A DNA stretch of 64,000 bases from Lucinisca nassula (lineage: Eukaryota; Mollusca; Bivalvia; Lucinida; Lucinidae), in contig OY757026.1 in NCBI GenBank assembly GCA_963580285.1, positions 87,642,651 through 87,706,650 of the forward strand, read 5' to 3'. Position 1 is the stretch's first letter. Each line of letters opens with the position of its first letter. Positions 31,890-43,830 of the stretch are shown here, one piece after another. Below the pieces are notes generated by a model. The model was not told the origin of the DNA. It did not search any database and saw nothing but the letters and a program-made list of their open reading frames with translations. Made by a program: the position numbers and the translations under genes.

Positions 31890-34232
31890 ATGCCCCCGCG
31901 TATTCGGAGAATACCGGAAGGGCATTAAGTTTTACCCCTGTCTGTCCGTCCGTTCGTTCGTTCGTTCGTCCGGTGACATCGTGTCCGGGACATAACTCCT
32001 AAACCATATGGAATATATTCATGAAACTTCACAGTTGCATTCATCACACTGAGACGATGTGTCATGAACAAGGAAGACAACTCCTGCATTTTTGTTTTTT
32101 GAATTATCTGCCCCTGACTTAGTACCAAATAGTAAACAGTGTCCGGGCCATAACTCCTAAACCGTATGGAATATATTCATGAAACTTCACAGGTGCATTC
32201 ATCACACTGAGACGATGTGTCATGAACAAGGAAGACAACTCGTGCATTTTTGGTTTTTGGATTATCTGCCCTTGATGCATATATTTTATGATTGATTCGA
32301 AGTACATTTGTAAAATTTTATATCCCCTCGCACAACATAGTTGTGAGGGGGGATATAGCATAACTTCACACAAATGTTCCTTATAAAAAAATCTCGAGCG
32401 AGTTCAACTTTCAAGGTCATGACCTCAAGGTCAAGGTCACTGTGGCTATTTTTAGAAAAACTTTGTCATCGCTCTAGCGCCTACATTTCTTCACCAATTT
32501 CATTATAACTTCACACAAATGTTCCTTATAAAAAAAATCTCGAGGTGTTAGACTTTCAAGGTCATGACCTCAAGGTCAAGGTCACTGTGGCTATTTTTAG
32601 AAAAACTTTGTCAACGCTCTAGCGCCTACATTTCTTCACCAATTTCATTATAACTTCACACAAATGTTCCTTATAAAAAAATCTCGAGGTGTTAGACTTT
32701 CAAGGTCATGACCTCAAGGTCAAGGTCACTGTGGCTATTTTTAGAAAAACTTTGTCATCACTCTAGCGCCTACATTTCTTCACCAATTTCAATATAACTT
32801 CACACAAATGTTCCTTATAAAAAATCTTGAGCGAGTTCGACTTTCAAGGTCATGACCTCAAGGTCAAGGTCACTGTGGCTATTTTTAGAAAAACTTTGTC
32901 ATCGGTCTAGCGCCTACATTTCTTCACTGATTTCAATATAACTTCACACAAATGTTTCTTATGACAATATCTCGAGCGAGTTTGACTTTCAAGGTCATGA
33001 CCTCAAGGTCAAGGTCACAGTGGCTATTTTTAGAAAAACTTTGTCATCACTCTAGCGCCTACATTTCTCCACTGATTTCAATATAACTTCACACAAATGT
33101 TTCTTATGACAATATCTCGAGCGAGTTCGACTTTCAAGGTCATGACCTCAAGGTCAAGTTCACTGTGGCTATTTTTAGAAAAACTTTGTCATCGCTCAAG
33201 CGCCTACATTTCTTCACTGATTTCAATATTACTTCACACAAATGTTTCTTATGACAATATCTCGAGCGAGTTCGACTTTCAAGGTCATGACCTCAAGGTC
33301 AAGGTCACTGTGGCTATTTTTAGAAAAACTTTGTCATCGCTCTAGCGCGTACATTTCTTAAATGATTTCAATATAACTTCACACAAATGTTCCTTATGAC
33401 AATATCTTGTGCGATTTCGACTTTCAAGGTCAAGGTCACTGTGGCTTTTTTTAGAAAAATTTTGTAATCACTCTAGCACCTATATTTCTTCACCGATTTC
33501 AATATAACTTCACACAAATGTTCCTTATGACAATATCTCTAGTGAGTTCCACTTTCAAGGTCAAGGTCACTGTGGCTATTTTTAGAAAAACTTTGTCATC
33601 ACTCTAGTGCTTACATTTCTTCACCGATTTCAATATAACTTCACACAACTGTTCCTTATGACAATATCTCAAGCCATTTCGACTTTCAAGGTCAAGGTCA
33701 CAATGGCTATTTTTTGAAAAACTTTGTCATCGCCCTAGCGACTACATTTCTTCACTGATTTCAATATAACTTCACACAAATGTTCCTTATGACAATACCT
33801 TGAGCGAGTTTGATTTTCAAGGTCAAGGTCACTGTGGCTATTTTGAGAAAAACTTTGTCATGGCTCTAGCGCTTACATTTCTTCACCGATTTCAGTATAA
33901 TTTCTTACAAATGTTCCTTATGACAATATCTCGAGCTATTTCAACTTTCAAGGTCAAGGTCACTGTGGCTATTTTTAGAAAAACTTTGTCATCGCTCTAG
34001 TGCCTATATTTATTGATGGATGTTAATAGAACTTCACACAAATGTTTCTTATGATAACATCTTGAGTTGCTTTGACTTTCAAGGTCATGACCTCAAGGTC
34101 AAGGTCACTGTGGCTACTTTTAGAAAAACTTTGTCATCGCTCTACCGCCTACACTTATGATTTTAATATAATTTATGATTGATTTGAAGTACATTTGTTA
34201 TATTTTTTATGAATGGCATTTGGCGGGGGCAT
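31890..34232. mobile_element. ATGCCCCCGC-ended element M3, hosting tandem element H4
   Basis: ATGCCCCCGC at 31890 and GCGGGGGCAT ending 34232 are exact inverted ends. The left part has a 'ccgttcgttcgttcgttcg' microsatellite and two copies (about 175 bases apart) of 'atggaatatattcatgaaac'. A 36-base phrase ('tatgattgattcgaagtac'...) appears at about 32287 and again at about 34168, on either side of H4, consistent with an internal duplication or with H4's insertion. A related left end is at 59913. Confidence 0.7.
32328..34165. repeat. Tandem array H4, about 12-13 units of ~145 bp
   Basis: Begins with a hairpin 'ccccctcacaactatgttgt' in reverse (cctcgcacaac / gttgtgagg at 32325-32350). Units contain 'caaggtcatgacctcaagg', 'tcaaggtcactgtggctatt', 'agaaaaactttgtcatcgct' and 'aacttcacacaaatgttcc'. 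Later units lack the 'catgacct' segment. The same unit occurs in reverse complement at 60340-61520. Short frames inside are repeat by-products. Confidence 0.85.
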
Positions 34233-34570
34233 CCCTGTCCTGTGGACACTTTTTCTATTTTTTTTCTTTCTTTTTTCATTTTTTTTTTCGAAAAAGGTAA
34301 TATCATAACATTTGGATAAACAAAATGCAAAAACTGTACTGAACAAAAACCCGTCCATAATGCCATTAGGCATTTTTCTTGTTATTCTTTTTATGATGAA
34401 GACTTTTGTTAGCAGTGCAGGCCCTGATCAGACGACGCGTCTGATCTGGGCCTGCACTGTTTGCCAAGGTACTCCTTTAGGAGTTTCACGCATGCAATGG
34501 GTTAACTCATAAACTGGTGGGAAAGTGGCAGCCAATATTTCAGCTTAATAAGGCTATTTACAAATATTTT

Positions 34571-34882
34571 GACCGGCCCCCGCCCATAGGGGCTTGAAGA
34601 AATATATGGGCTGCATGATGCTTCCACGCAGAGCTGAATCCAGCCCGCACACTAGTACTGGTAAACCGCTTAGAGGATCTAAGCCTGTCCAGGAACCGCG
34701 GTGCGAGGCGGACCATCCATGCTAATAAACCCTATTGGTTTCATTGGGCGGCAGGACTTGAGATGTCATTTCATCTCAATGTCGGGTAAAAGTCCCACAA
34801 AATTGGAAGCAACGTCTCCAAAATGACCTTTACAGTGTTGACGGGGACGTTAAACCTCAAATCAAACAAACAAACAAACAAA
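34571..34882 (+). repeat. SINE-like repeat, family S2 (copy 4)
   Basis: A clean copy from 'gcccccgcccataggggctt' to 'gacggggacgttaaacctca' and a (CAAA)n tail of about 20 bases. Confidence 0.8.
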
Positions 34883-35087
34883 TATTTTGATATTTACTGT
34901 GATTCTACAATAATTTAGATACATGTATAAGTTTGTTTCGAATTTCATTTCAGTAAGAAGAGACTACCCTCAGAAAATGATCCATAAATTGGTCATATGC
35001 AGAGAGGTTTCCATGCATAGGAACTTGTGAACATGGACAATTAAAAAAGTCAGGAACAATGATAAAGATATATCATCACGTGAACAA

Positions 35088-35530
35088 GTCCGTGAAATGG
35101 AGTTTATATAGAGAAAACTGGGGTTCATGGGGTATACATTATTTTACTTATTTCTGCTCCATGACATAGGTTGTGGGTACTTGTTAGAAACACCTCATTA
35201 AGGCGATTCTCACGAGCACCGACAACCTATTTTTGCAGTATAAATAAGAAACATGTCACTGATTTTCATCAGAAAATTAGGCATTTTGGAGATGCAAAAA
35301 ATGCACTATGTTGCACGGGTGTGTTATCGTAAAGTTAAAATGTGATAAAGGAAATTGGTAAAATGGTTTCAAACGTTTTCATCACGAAAACACACCCACA
35401 TTGAAATAACTGGAGTTTACAGGGGAACAACTTATTTTTCTTGTTTCTGCTCTAAAATATAAATTGTGGGTACTGGTTAGAACCACCTCGATGAGGCGAT
35501 TCAAACGTGTATCCACAATAAGAAGAATAT
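35088..35530. repeat. Two family P MITE copies
   Basis: The first (35088-35335) runs from 'gaacaagtccgtgaaatgg' to 'gcacgggtgtgttatcg' with the palindrome at about 35165-35230. The second (about 35385-35530) starts 'cgaaaacacacccacattga', has 'ttgtgggtactggttagaac' and 'gcgattcaaacgtgtatcc', and is truncated after the hairpin. Confidence 0.7.
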
Positions 35531-36091
35531 CAAAAATTCATCTTAACCCTTGTCCTGCTGAATATTTTAATCTGCCACACCCACTATCAATTTTCTATCA
35601 ATCAGATTAATTGATGCAAACTATTGCACCAAATTCACAATCTGAATGACAAAAAATGTAGATCCTGATCAGATGGCTTCTCTGGATCTACACTTTTTTA
35701 AAGATAAGGTATATCTGGGCCCAGCAGGGCAAGGGTTAAAATCTTTATATTTCGGTATCTGCATGGCAGTTTCATTACATCTACTCATTTTCATGCTATT
35801 TATAATACTCGAGGATTTTTTATTGAGCTACTGCAAGATGTGTGATGGCAAAAAAATAATTTTCATAATTATTATTATGTATAATTATTATTGCATCGTT
35901 TTTTGTTGTTGTTGATGATGAAGTTCAAGTTCTTGTATACATTGCAAAATTTTACATTTGACCAATGCACGGGTGAGCAGCAGAATTTAATAAGCAGTCG
36001 TCCAGTCTTTTATGCATATCATTTAAATGTTGTGTATGATATGGGAGAGAAAAAAATAAATGTAAAGAAAATGGTACAGGAGCAACTTTGC

Positions 36092-36375
36092 CGGCCTCGA
36101 TGGCTCAGTCAGATGCGCATCTGATTGGTGATCAGGAGGCTGCGGATTCGATACCAGCAGGGGTAGGCAAGATTCTTTCATGAAGATTGATCATGAAATA
36201 TTTTCTACGTCATTCTCTCCCTTGAGCTGATTCAAGAAGGGTAGTTGTCAGGGTTTGGCGAAAGAATGTGCACTGTACTGGTTAACTGGTTACGTATGGA
36301 GTGGTAAACTAACCGGCTCAAAATTGATCTAAAAAGTGTTGACTGGGCCGCTAAACTCCAATACAAACAAACATG
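36092..36375 (+). repeat. tRNA-derived SINE, family S1 (copy 2)
   Basis: Head 'ggcctcgatggctcagtcag' with A-box-like 'tggctcagtcagatgcgc' and B box 'ggattcgatacc'; body 'cattctctcccttgagctga' and 'gtgcactgtactggttaac'; tail 'gactgggccgctaaactcc' then ACAAACAAACA. This is the best reference copy for the family. Confidence 0.85.
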
Positions 36376-36892
36376 AGCAGTTTCCGTAACATAAAGGTTC
36401 CATGTAATGTACACCTCAATTGGTCCCGCATTTTTATTTTGGGTACATTTGGGGCCATATTATTTTCTTATTACTGGTCAAAATAAACATTGCAGATGCC
36501 CATTAGAACAGGTTCGGTGGGACCGTTCTTATTACCTTAACAATTCTATAAGTTTCAAACCATTGTAAATCTCACATGATTCTGTAAAAAGACGAGTTGC
36601 AGAGTACGAATCTTTCACCTGAAGTGTTTGGAGTGGTCCATTTCCAATTACAGGGGGTGTAAATTATATTTTGTTTGTTATAAATGTTGCAAAAAAGTAT
36701 GTACTTCAAGCAAATAGTATAGCCCCATATTGGACCCTCTGATCAGGGCCTACACTATTTGCCAACGTCCGTCAAAAGGGCCCTAGGCATATATGGGTTA
36801 AACATAGACTTTGGGTACTCATTTTAATTGTCTCATTAAGGGGGCCTATCATTATTGAAAAAATATCTTCAGTTTTCTTCCGATTTTGTTTG

Positions 36893-37140
36893 TTTGTTTA
36901 ATTTGAAGTTTAACGTCCCCGTCAACACTGTAAAGGTCATTTTGGAGACGTTGCTTCCAATTTTGTGGGAATTTTACCCGACATTGAGATGAAGTGACAT
37001 CTCAATCCCTGCCGTCCAATGAAACCAATAGGGTTTATAAGCATGGACGGTCCGACTCACACCGCATTGCCTGGACAGGCTTAGATTCTCTAAGCAGTTT
37101 ACCAGTACTCTTGTGGGGTCGGTTTCAGCTCTGCATGATA
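36893..37140 (-). repeat. SINE-like repeat, family S2 (copy 5)
   Basis: Minus-strand copy with the tail at 'gaagtttaacgtccccgtca' and 'ggagacgttgcttccaattt'. The head end is cut short near 37140. Confidence 0.75.
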
Positions 37141-37169
37141 GCTGAATGAAAAAAAATGTCAGTTTTCTT

Positions 37170-37435
37170 TAAGCCATTTCGAAAAGTATGCCTATTCCAA
37201 TTTTACAACTAAAATGTGATCATTTTTCAGATAAAGAAGTCTGAAATTTTTCATATCTCAGCTCCAAAATTGTGGGTACTCGTTAGATTGAGGTGGTTCG
37301 AATGAGTACCCACAATATATGTATTTGAGGAGAAATATGAAAAATAAAGTACACCCCTGTAAACCCCAGTTTTACTATATAGAAGTAGGGTTTAGGGGGT
37401 CAAAATCAAATAGGCTTGTTTTCGCGATGCATGAA
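37170..37435. mobile_element. Family P MITE
   Basis: Ends resemble 'agtatgcctattccaat' and 'aataggcttgttttcgcga'. The core hairpin is 'tgtgggtactcgttagattg' with 'cgaatgagtacccacaa', and the right part has 'cccctgtaaaccccagtttt'. Confidence 0.7.
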
Positions 37436-37816
37436 ATGACACATTTTATTGCACAGGCATGTTTACATAAGGTAATGAGCACCCAAAATATGTGTGCAAA
37501 AGTTATATATATAAAATCACAGTGCTTAGAAAATTTGTTTGATTATATTTGTTGTATCCCAAATCTTGTGGTCTTATAGACAGATATAATACTCCCAGCA
37601 CCTGAGTTTATTGCTCTGCAGTGAAACTCACAGCTGGAGCTTGTATCTAGCAGTAAAATCTCTCATCAGATGTCATCAAGAAATGATTTGTGTAAGTGAT
37701 CAGATTTCATGAATTTTTCTAAATTCTACCTTGTTCCTAGAAGTAATAGGGATTATAGCATCGACTCCGGAACTTGTTACTGAGAAGTACCAGCGAAATC
37801 AATATTTATCGCAAGC

Positions 37817-38092
37817 ATGGCACACAGTAAGGTAGGTAAAAAGCTGCTAACAGGTTTCTACAGGATTCTGCCATTTAAAGCAAAATGGATAATGTCGGAG
37901 AGATATTTAGCTCTTGCCAGCTTTCATGAGTCGGATAATAAATCACTGGAAATCGGTAAACAAACTGAAATATTGACAGCTGGTACCTTCGTGGAAAGTA
38001 CTGGCTTTTGCTTTGATTCAAAACCATTGGCCTTCTTTTTGCCATGCCCTAACATTCAGAAGGTTAGAAAATTTGTTGTTTATAAGTTTTAA
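37817..38092 (+). CDS. Small ORF module, copy 1
   Basis: An ATG in a good context (gcaagcATGG) opens 91 codons: MAHSKVGKKLLTGFYRILPF at the start and FFLPCPNIQKVRKF near the end. No domain is recognised, and there is no signal peptide. A GTAGGT donor-like site directly follows the fifth codon and a TTTCTACAG acceptor-like site precedes 'gattctgccatttaaag', though the 32 bases between would be too short for an intron. The upstream phrase 'gcatcgactccggaacttgt' and three downstream GTACGGCAACTTG motifs are shared with an inverted partner at 43391-43870. Protein similarity to that partner is weak but colinear (LPFK; T-x-I...F/S-V-x-S). Function unknown. Confidence 0.4.
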   Translation: MAHSKVGKKLLTGFYRILPFKAKWIMSERYLALASFHESDNKSLEIGKQTEILTAGTFVESTGFCFDSKPLAFFLPCPNIQKVRKFVVYKF

Positions 38093-38146
38093 TTGAAAGG
38101 TTCGCTTTATACTGCAGTTTTCTTTCAGAAAACACAAAACAAAGGA

Positions 38147-38214
38147 GTACGGCAACTTGGATTTTTAAGTACGGCAACTTGGGAAAAATGCTGAATTAAC
38201 AGTACGGCAACTTG
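38147..38214 (+). promoter_or_regulatory. Three GTACGGCAACTTG direct repeats
   Basis: The 13-base motif occurs exactly at 38147-38159, 38169-38181 and 38202-38214, spaced 22 and 33 bases. The related triplet at 43391-43457 is in reverse orientation (GTACGGCAATTTG, GTACGGCAGTTTG, ATACGGCGATTTG). They look like binding sites or iterons; the role is unknown. Confidence 0.5.
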
Positions 38215-38229
38215 TATCACAAAATTGCC

Positions 38230-38740
38230 ACTTTGGAAATTATTGACAGCATTTTAACATCGTTCTGAACGAACAACCATGATTATTATCATGTTTGGTT
38301 TCATCACTCAGCCAGGGGTTGTTTATAATGCTAGTACCGATCGTAAACCAATCTATTTGTGTATGTAACAGCTGGAGTTGTGAAATATACGCCAGGGCCA
38401 TATTTCTTCTTGAGAGTTATTTGTCATTGCTTTCGCTTAGTTTTATTACTGTAAATATTTAGGAAATACTGTAGAAACAAAGTCTGCCCCCTTTAAACAG
38501 AGCTTTACTTTCGTTAAATGAAGTTTTTTTGTTTTTTTTTCTACGAAAAAATAAAATGTCTTTTTTAATGAGCTCAAATAGTTTCTACGTCGTTCTTGTG
38601 ATAGTTATTTTATGTTTTTAGATGTATTTATTCCTTTTGCTAATGAGACTTTATTCTAACGAAGACCCTGGTGTATGCATGCTATACTCCAGTTATTTTA
38701 AATCATGACTGCGGCTATTATTTGTTCGCTTGTTTGCATT
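38230..38740. other. No recognised feature
   Basis: AT-rich sequence without frames or repeats I can match. Confidence 0.5.
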
Positions 38741-38744
38741 CCGA

Positions 38745-38975
38745 AAACATGCCTATTCAAATATATTGAAAAATTTTCCACCAAAAACTGAAAATTTTCG
38801 GATCAAAAATCTGATATTTTACATATTGCAGTTCAGAATATATACGGTGGGCACTGTTTTTGGACAGAAATGCGAAAAATAAAGTACACCCCTAAAAAAC
38901 CCAGTTTTATGTAATCAATAAAATTGGAGTTTACGGCGGTCAATTAAAGTTGTATAGGCATGTTTTCATGCTGGT
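38745..38975. mobile_element. Family P MITE, short form
   Basis: Begins 'cgaaaacatgcctattcaaa' and ends 'ttgtataggcatgttttcat', clear inverted ends. The palindromic core is reduced to a remnant ('acggtgggcactg'). Confidence 0.7.
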
Positions 38976-39114
38976 CTTCTATAAGTCTTTTGAAATCGCG
39001 TTCTATGTCATGGATAATGGTTTTATTATAATTATTTTCGAAATCGACGGACACGAAAGTGCCTACCTGTTGCATTCTTCATCTTGAATATTCTATATAT
39101 TTAACATTTGTACA

Positions 39115-39300
39115 GTTAAGCAACGACACAGACAACAAAATAGAAGTGGAGGCAATGATCAGGAATCAATCGAATAACCCCCAGCAGTGACACCAAAGGG
39201 AAAGAAAGAAACACAAACATGAAGAAACTGGACTCTGATGGAAACATCAATACCGGAAAGCCAAAAGGACAGTTAATTTCCCATAAAATGGCCAACTGGC
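39115..39300 (-). repeat. Family R fragment (copy 3)
   Basis: Minus strand carries 'attttatgggaaattaactg', 'ccttttggctttccgg' and 'attgatgtttccatcagag', matching 48290-48400. Confidence 0.6.
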
Positions 39301-39309
39301 TGCTTATCA

Positions 39310-41120
39310 AAAAGTGTTCTACTCCTTAAAGACGTTGATTTAATATTTCCTGAAAAAAGTCCTTTAATAAATTTCTTTTCCGTTCACAAAAGGAGGTTAC
39401 TTTCGCTTTTGTATAAAGGACAGCTAAAATAACTTTCCTCCTAGTTGTAATCGATTATCTCTGAGATAGTCCTGAATTGTGACTTAAACTGTTAGTTTAA
39501 CCCTTAAGTTCCAGCATTTTAAACAAGCAGTGGAGATCTGGTCATTCGCCGCGTTATGTGGCGTCTGATTAGGTATCCATTGTTTGCCAATGTCACAGCA
39601 CACGAGCCAAGTCTATATTTTACTTTTTGCACAGAGATCGGACGTCACAGGGAGAATAAACAGCTAAAAGGTGGACTAGTGATGCTATAAATTACCGGTA
39701 CCTCGATTATCTACAAGGTCAGCGGCAGTCAAATGGACAATAGCAAGCGGGAAGCTTCTGTAATTAGTAGCTTTCGCTTGAATGTGTGCTGGATGACTGC
39801 GCGTTGTTAGTGTTAAATGAATATGAATGGTGAGACTAAAAAGTATGAAAGTGAAATGAAGAAAGGTGATGGTGTTAAATTTAACAATAGATTAGGTAAA
39901 AGCAGGTTAAAACAGGCATGCTGTGTTCATGGCAACTTCTGACCAAGAGGCCTGACTCCCACGCTGAACTTTGTTAATGCAGGCATCAAAATAATATTGG
40001 GAGTTAATCTGTTCCATTGCCAAGGAGAAGAACGGATGCATGTAACAATTAACGTAATGCGAGTGGGTGGCTCAAGCTGTGACGCGTGATTCGATTGGTT
40101 GCTAGAAATAAGGGGAAGGAGATACTGCAACTATGTCATGAATAATTTCATATAAATAAATGAGGCAGGCAAGTGACCTTCTCTGCTGCAAGGATCACTA
40201 GCCAAGATAAGGCTGTATGTCGTAGGTTAAATAATTGTTCAGAGTCAAGTGGATGGCTTAACGCTACATCATTTCGAGTTAATGGGCATAGGACGGTGTG
40301 CATAGGCTCCATACTGTGGAGACGTATTCAAGTGTTGACGGACTATTGTCTTGTATGCTGCTTCCCGAACGCAGTTTTATTTTGTTCTGATATTAGATAA
40401 ATCAAACAAAGGACATATTAGCGTTTTAAGAGATTCTATCGATATGTATGTTGACGTTCATGCTGGTGGATAGATCGAAACCTAAGTACCTTGCAGATGA
40501 AACAATTTCGAGGGCATGACTTGAACTTTCTACATGTATGTTTGAATTTCCATGTCCCAGTGAGATTCTTATGATCGGACGGTCTAAGTCCCTCTAGAGG
40601 GGGTGGGGCGGGGGGGGGGGGGCTGGGTAATCGGACATGTCGTTTAGGTGTTTAGGTATTATAACAATAACAAGGTGTCTAGAACTGATCCTTACGGTAC
40701 ACTTGAAGAAACCGGAACCTCATCTGAGGACTCACCTTCAAGTTCAACTGCCTGACCTCTCCCAATCAGAAAAGACTCTCCTAACTCTCCCGACCCACGG
40801 GATAGTTAATCCATGTACCTGTAGCTTTCAAAGGAGCTTCAGGTGATTCACCTAGCCAAAAGCCTTGCTTAACCCAAGATAAGAACTATTTGTTGACCAT
40901 TTAATCATGATCTGGCAAGGTCATAAAGAAGCTGAATCACATGGGTGTCACAAGACCTGCACTCCCAGGCAGTTAAGTATTTCGCGATCATAAGGTATGT
41001 CCAAATCAAATCAAATCGAATTTATTTCTCTCCGGTTATACAATATGATAACATGAGAAACAAAACGTTGTACAAACATACGGTTTCATGGCGGCACAAT
41101 GTCAGAAGAAAAGATGTAGG
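39310..41120. other. No recognised gene
   Basis: Short frames only. A G homopolymer of about 15 lies at 40608-40622 and an AT-rich low-complexity zone at 40990-41060. The last 100 bases lead into a LINE fragment. Confidence 0.45.
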
Positions 41121-41127
41121 ACATAAA

Positions 41128-41740
41128 CTTTAATCCTTCTAAATGCCAGGTCCTTCATGTTACCCGACGTAAGAACCCCGTCCCAACTGTGTACCTATTG
41201 CATGGCACCAGAACAGCTAAGTACCTTGGGGTCACTATCTCTGATGATCTAAACAGGAGCCCCCGCATTGACAACATAACTACAAAAGCAAATCAGACCC
41301 TTGGATTCTTGAAAAGAAACATTCGGGTCCATAATAAGGACCTGAAATCAGTTGCATATAAGACTCTTGTCAGGCCGCAACTAGAGTATGCGTTCACATT
41401 ATGGTATCCCCACACTGCCACTGACATATACAAAGTGAAAGCAGTCCAACGAAGGGCTGCCAGATGGGCAACACATGACTATAGCTACACTTCAAGTTTT
41501 ACAGCTATGCTGACGGACCTAAATTGGCGCCCCCTTGAACAACGCCGCATCAATAACCGTCTCGCCATGATGTATAAGATCACTTATGATCGCATCCTCA
41601 ATACTAGACCATCAGCCCACAATCACCCCCTTGCATACAGACAGATTTACACCCTCACAGACTACTACAAGTACACCTTCTTTCCCAGGACTATTATTCA
41701 CTGGAATGCTCTACTTGCCTATGTTGTAGGCGCAGTTTAG
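41128..41740 (+). mobile_element. LINE fragment A: C-terminal part of a non-LTR reverse transcriptase
   Basis: An open frame includes 'NPSKCQVLHVTRRKNP', 'AKYLGVTISDDL', 'TLGFLKRNIR', 'AYKTLVRPQLEYA' and 'FFPRTIIHWNALLA', the thumb and C-terminal region of CR1/jockey-like non-LTR retrotransposons. The polymerase palm and endonuclease are missing, so it is a 5'-truncated dead copy. It lies just upstream of a second fragment of the same or a close family. Confidence 0.85.
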
Positions 41741-41782
41741 CAGTGTTGTTAGCCTGGTGGCTCATGCTTTTCCTTAAGGAGG

Positions 41783-42825
41783 AGGCTATTGTACAAATTG
41801 GATCATTATGGGATAAGAGGATCCACACTTAAGTGGGTTAGCTCATGGTTCTTCTCTGGATGCAAACAACAAGTTGTACTTGATTATCAAGCGTCGGATC
41901 TAGTCCCTGTTTTGTCTGGTGTCCCACAAAGTTCGGTACTTGGACCGGTCCTTTTCTTAATATTTATTAATGATCTTCCTGATAATATCAGGTCATCTGT
42001 TCGCTTGCTTGCTGATGATTATGTTTTGTATAGGAATATATATACTTATTTATGACTGCCTTATCTTACAAGATGGCATGGATAGCCTAGCACGTTGGGA
42101 GGCCGATTGGCAAATGAAGTTCATTGTGGCCAAATGTCATTCAATGAGGATGTCACGGCACCCTCCAGACAAGCAGATTAAATTCAACTACTTACTACAT
42201 CAGCATACATAGGAACATGTCCAATCCTCAAAATATCTTGGTATCACCATCACTGATAATCTTGATTGGGGTCAACATATTTATGCGATTACATCTAAGG
42301 CAACTAGAACATTAGGGTTTCTTAGACGCCATTTGGCTTTTGCTCCTAGGCAGACAAAGGGTGTTGCATACAAAACCTTGGTTCGACCTCAACGCGAGTA
42401 TGCATCACCCGTTTGGCATCCCCATGTTAAAACTTAGGTTCAACAGGTTGAGAAGGTTTAGAGGACGGCTGCCCGATGGACCTGCGGGCGATGGCTGAAT
42501 AGAAGTAGTGTTGGTGAAATGCTCGATGAGCTCGAGTGGCAATCGTTGGAGGGCCCGTCGCGAGCAGTCCTCTTTAACCTTCTTTTATAAGATACACTCT
42601 GACACAGTGTCTCTTAATAAAGATAAATACTTGACCCCTGTGACTACTTCAACTCAAACAAGGGCATCAAAATTAAACAACAGTAAATATCGTAGGTACC
42701 AGGCCTATAGTGATGCCCTGAAGAATTCGTTCTTCCCTAGAACTATTCCTTAGTGGAATAGTTTTCCCTCCTCTGTGGTAAATGCCAAAACTGCAGAGGA
42801 GTTCAAAGCCCGCATGGTATAGATT
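41783..42825 (+). mobile_element. LINE fragment B: reverse transcriptase with stops
   Basis: Begins in the palm ('LDHYGIRGSTLKWVSSWF', 'LSGVPQSSVLGPVLFLIFIN', 'LLADDYVLY' with the catalytic ADD). The frame then breaks. Pieces in other frames continue through 'AKCHSMRMSRHP', 'KYLGITITDNLDWGQHI', 'GVAYKTLVRPQREYA' and 'KNSFFPRTIP' to 'FKARM'. Several stops make it non-functional. It is the same clade as fragment A and includes domains A has lost. Confidence 0.85.
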
Positions 42826-42829
42826 AGGA

Positions 42830-43380
42830 CCCAGAGGTGTGCGTTTCAGTACACCTCTGAAAGCAGATTGTAAATAGTTTTAAGAACTCAGCCAGTGAGT
42901 TTTTTTCTAAATTCTGAATTGAGCGCACCGACCAACTGAGGTAATGGCCAAGTATGACCGACTCAGTGTATGAAGATATGAAGATAGATAAAAGATCCAT
43001 TTCTGTTTTATCTTTTGACTGTACTAACACTCTCTTTTCCCAAAAAGTACAAACTCATTTCACCAACTTTCATTTCCTTTTCTTTCAGCTAAAACCCTTC
43101 AACACTTGGTTCGCCGGAACCCGTCTTATGTCCCCCTCGGGGGTTTAGACGTAACGGAAGAAAGAAAGAAAATTTATAAAAATCGAAAAAATAGAGGACA
43201 ACAACAGGTCAATCTGTTACCAATTTCTTATATCCCAACCATTCTGTCCCTTTAAAATTACTGATAAAAAGGAGAACGACAATACAAGTAACGACGAACC
43301 TAACAAAGCTTTGTTTATATTAAGATTGACAGTTGTGAAACTAGTTAGAACACTTCTCCGCCATGGCACTTTATGTATAA
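42830..43380. other. No recognised feature
   Basis: After the LINE end no element is recognised. A short phrase near 42937-42975 ('ctgaggtaatggccaagta', 'actcagtgtatgaagat') recurs at about 58468-58510, so a small repeat is shared. Confidence 0.4.
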
Positions 43381-43390
43381 TTGTCGAAAG

Positions 43391-43457
43391 CAAATCGCCG
43401 TATTGTTCCCAGCAAACTGCCGTACAGTATTTTTCGTAGTGAAGCAAATTGCCGTAC
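43391..43457 (-). promoter_or_regulatory. Three GTACGGCAATTTG-type repeats
   Basis: Inverted-orientation counterparts of the 38.15-kb motifs at 43445-43457, 43413-43425 and 43391-43403, spaced 32 and 22 bases, just after the small ORF's stop. Confidence 0.45.
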
Positions 43458-43487
43458 TCGGACCGTCGGGAGTTTCGGCTTGTTTAT

Positions 43488-43830
43488 TCAGCCACAATAT
43501 TCTTTGGGGGGAAAAACAACTGAAACATTACAAGCAGTGAAGGATTCGGCTTCTATTGATGCCACTGAATTGAAGATTGTCAAAGCCGTTTCCTTAATAA
43601 ATTCACAGATTGGTGAAGCTGTCATGAATTTTCGCGGTACCAGCCATGTACCAGCCGACTCATTTGTGTGTTTAAATGGCAGCTGACAAAGCTTTCCAAA
43701 ATTTCTTTTTTTAAGAATTTCAGAGACAAACAAGTTGAGTAAATATGGGAAGTGGGTTTAAGTTCTGACACTGCGTAATAACGCCAACCTAAGCGATTAC
43801 CTACCGTCAGTATAATCATTTTCCTCATTT
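43488..43830 (-). CDS. Small ORF module, copy 2 (inverted partner of 37.8 kb)
   Basis: On the minus strand, 'tagcatcgactccggaact' and 'aagtaccag' precede an ATG whose first five codons (MIILT, within a longer MRKMIILT start at 43828) run into GTAGGT, as in copy 1. A possible acceptor (…GCTTTGTCAG) then leads to 'ctgccatttaaacacac', also as in copy 1. The following frame encodes 'CQLPFKHTNESAG...VASIEAESFTACNVSVVFPP' to a stop at 43488. No domain is recognised. Another frame on the plus strand (43381-43686) overlaps it and is less favoured. Gene status is uncertain. Confidence 0.35.

Noticed and set aside
33097..34000. Repeated short frames (MFLMTISRASSTFKV...) that look like a small gene family
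   Set aside because: Each is the same frame through the tandem units of array H4.
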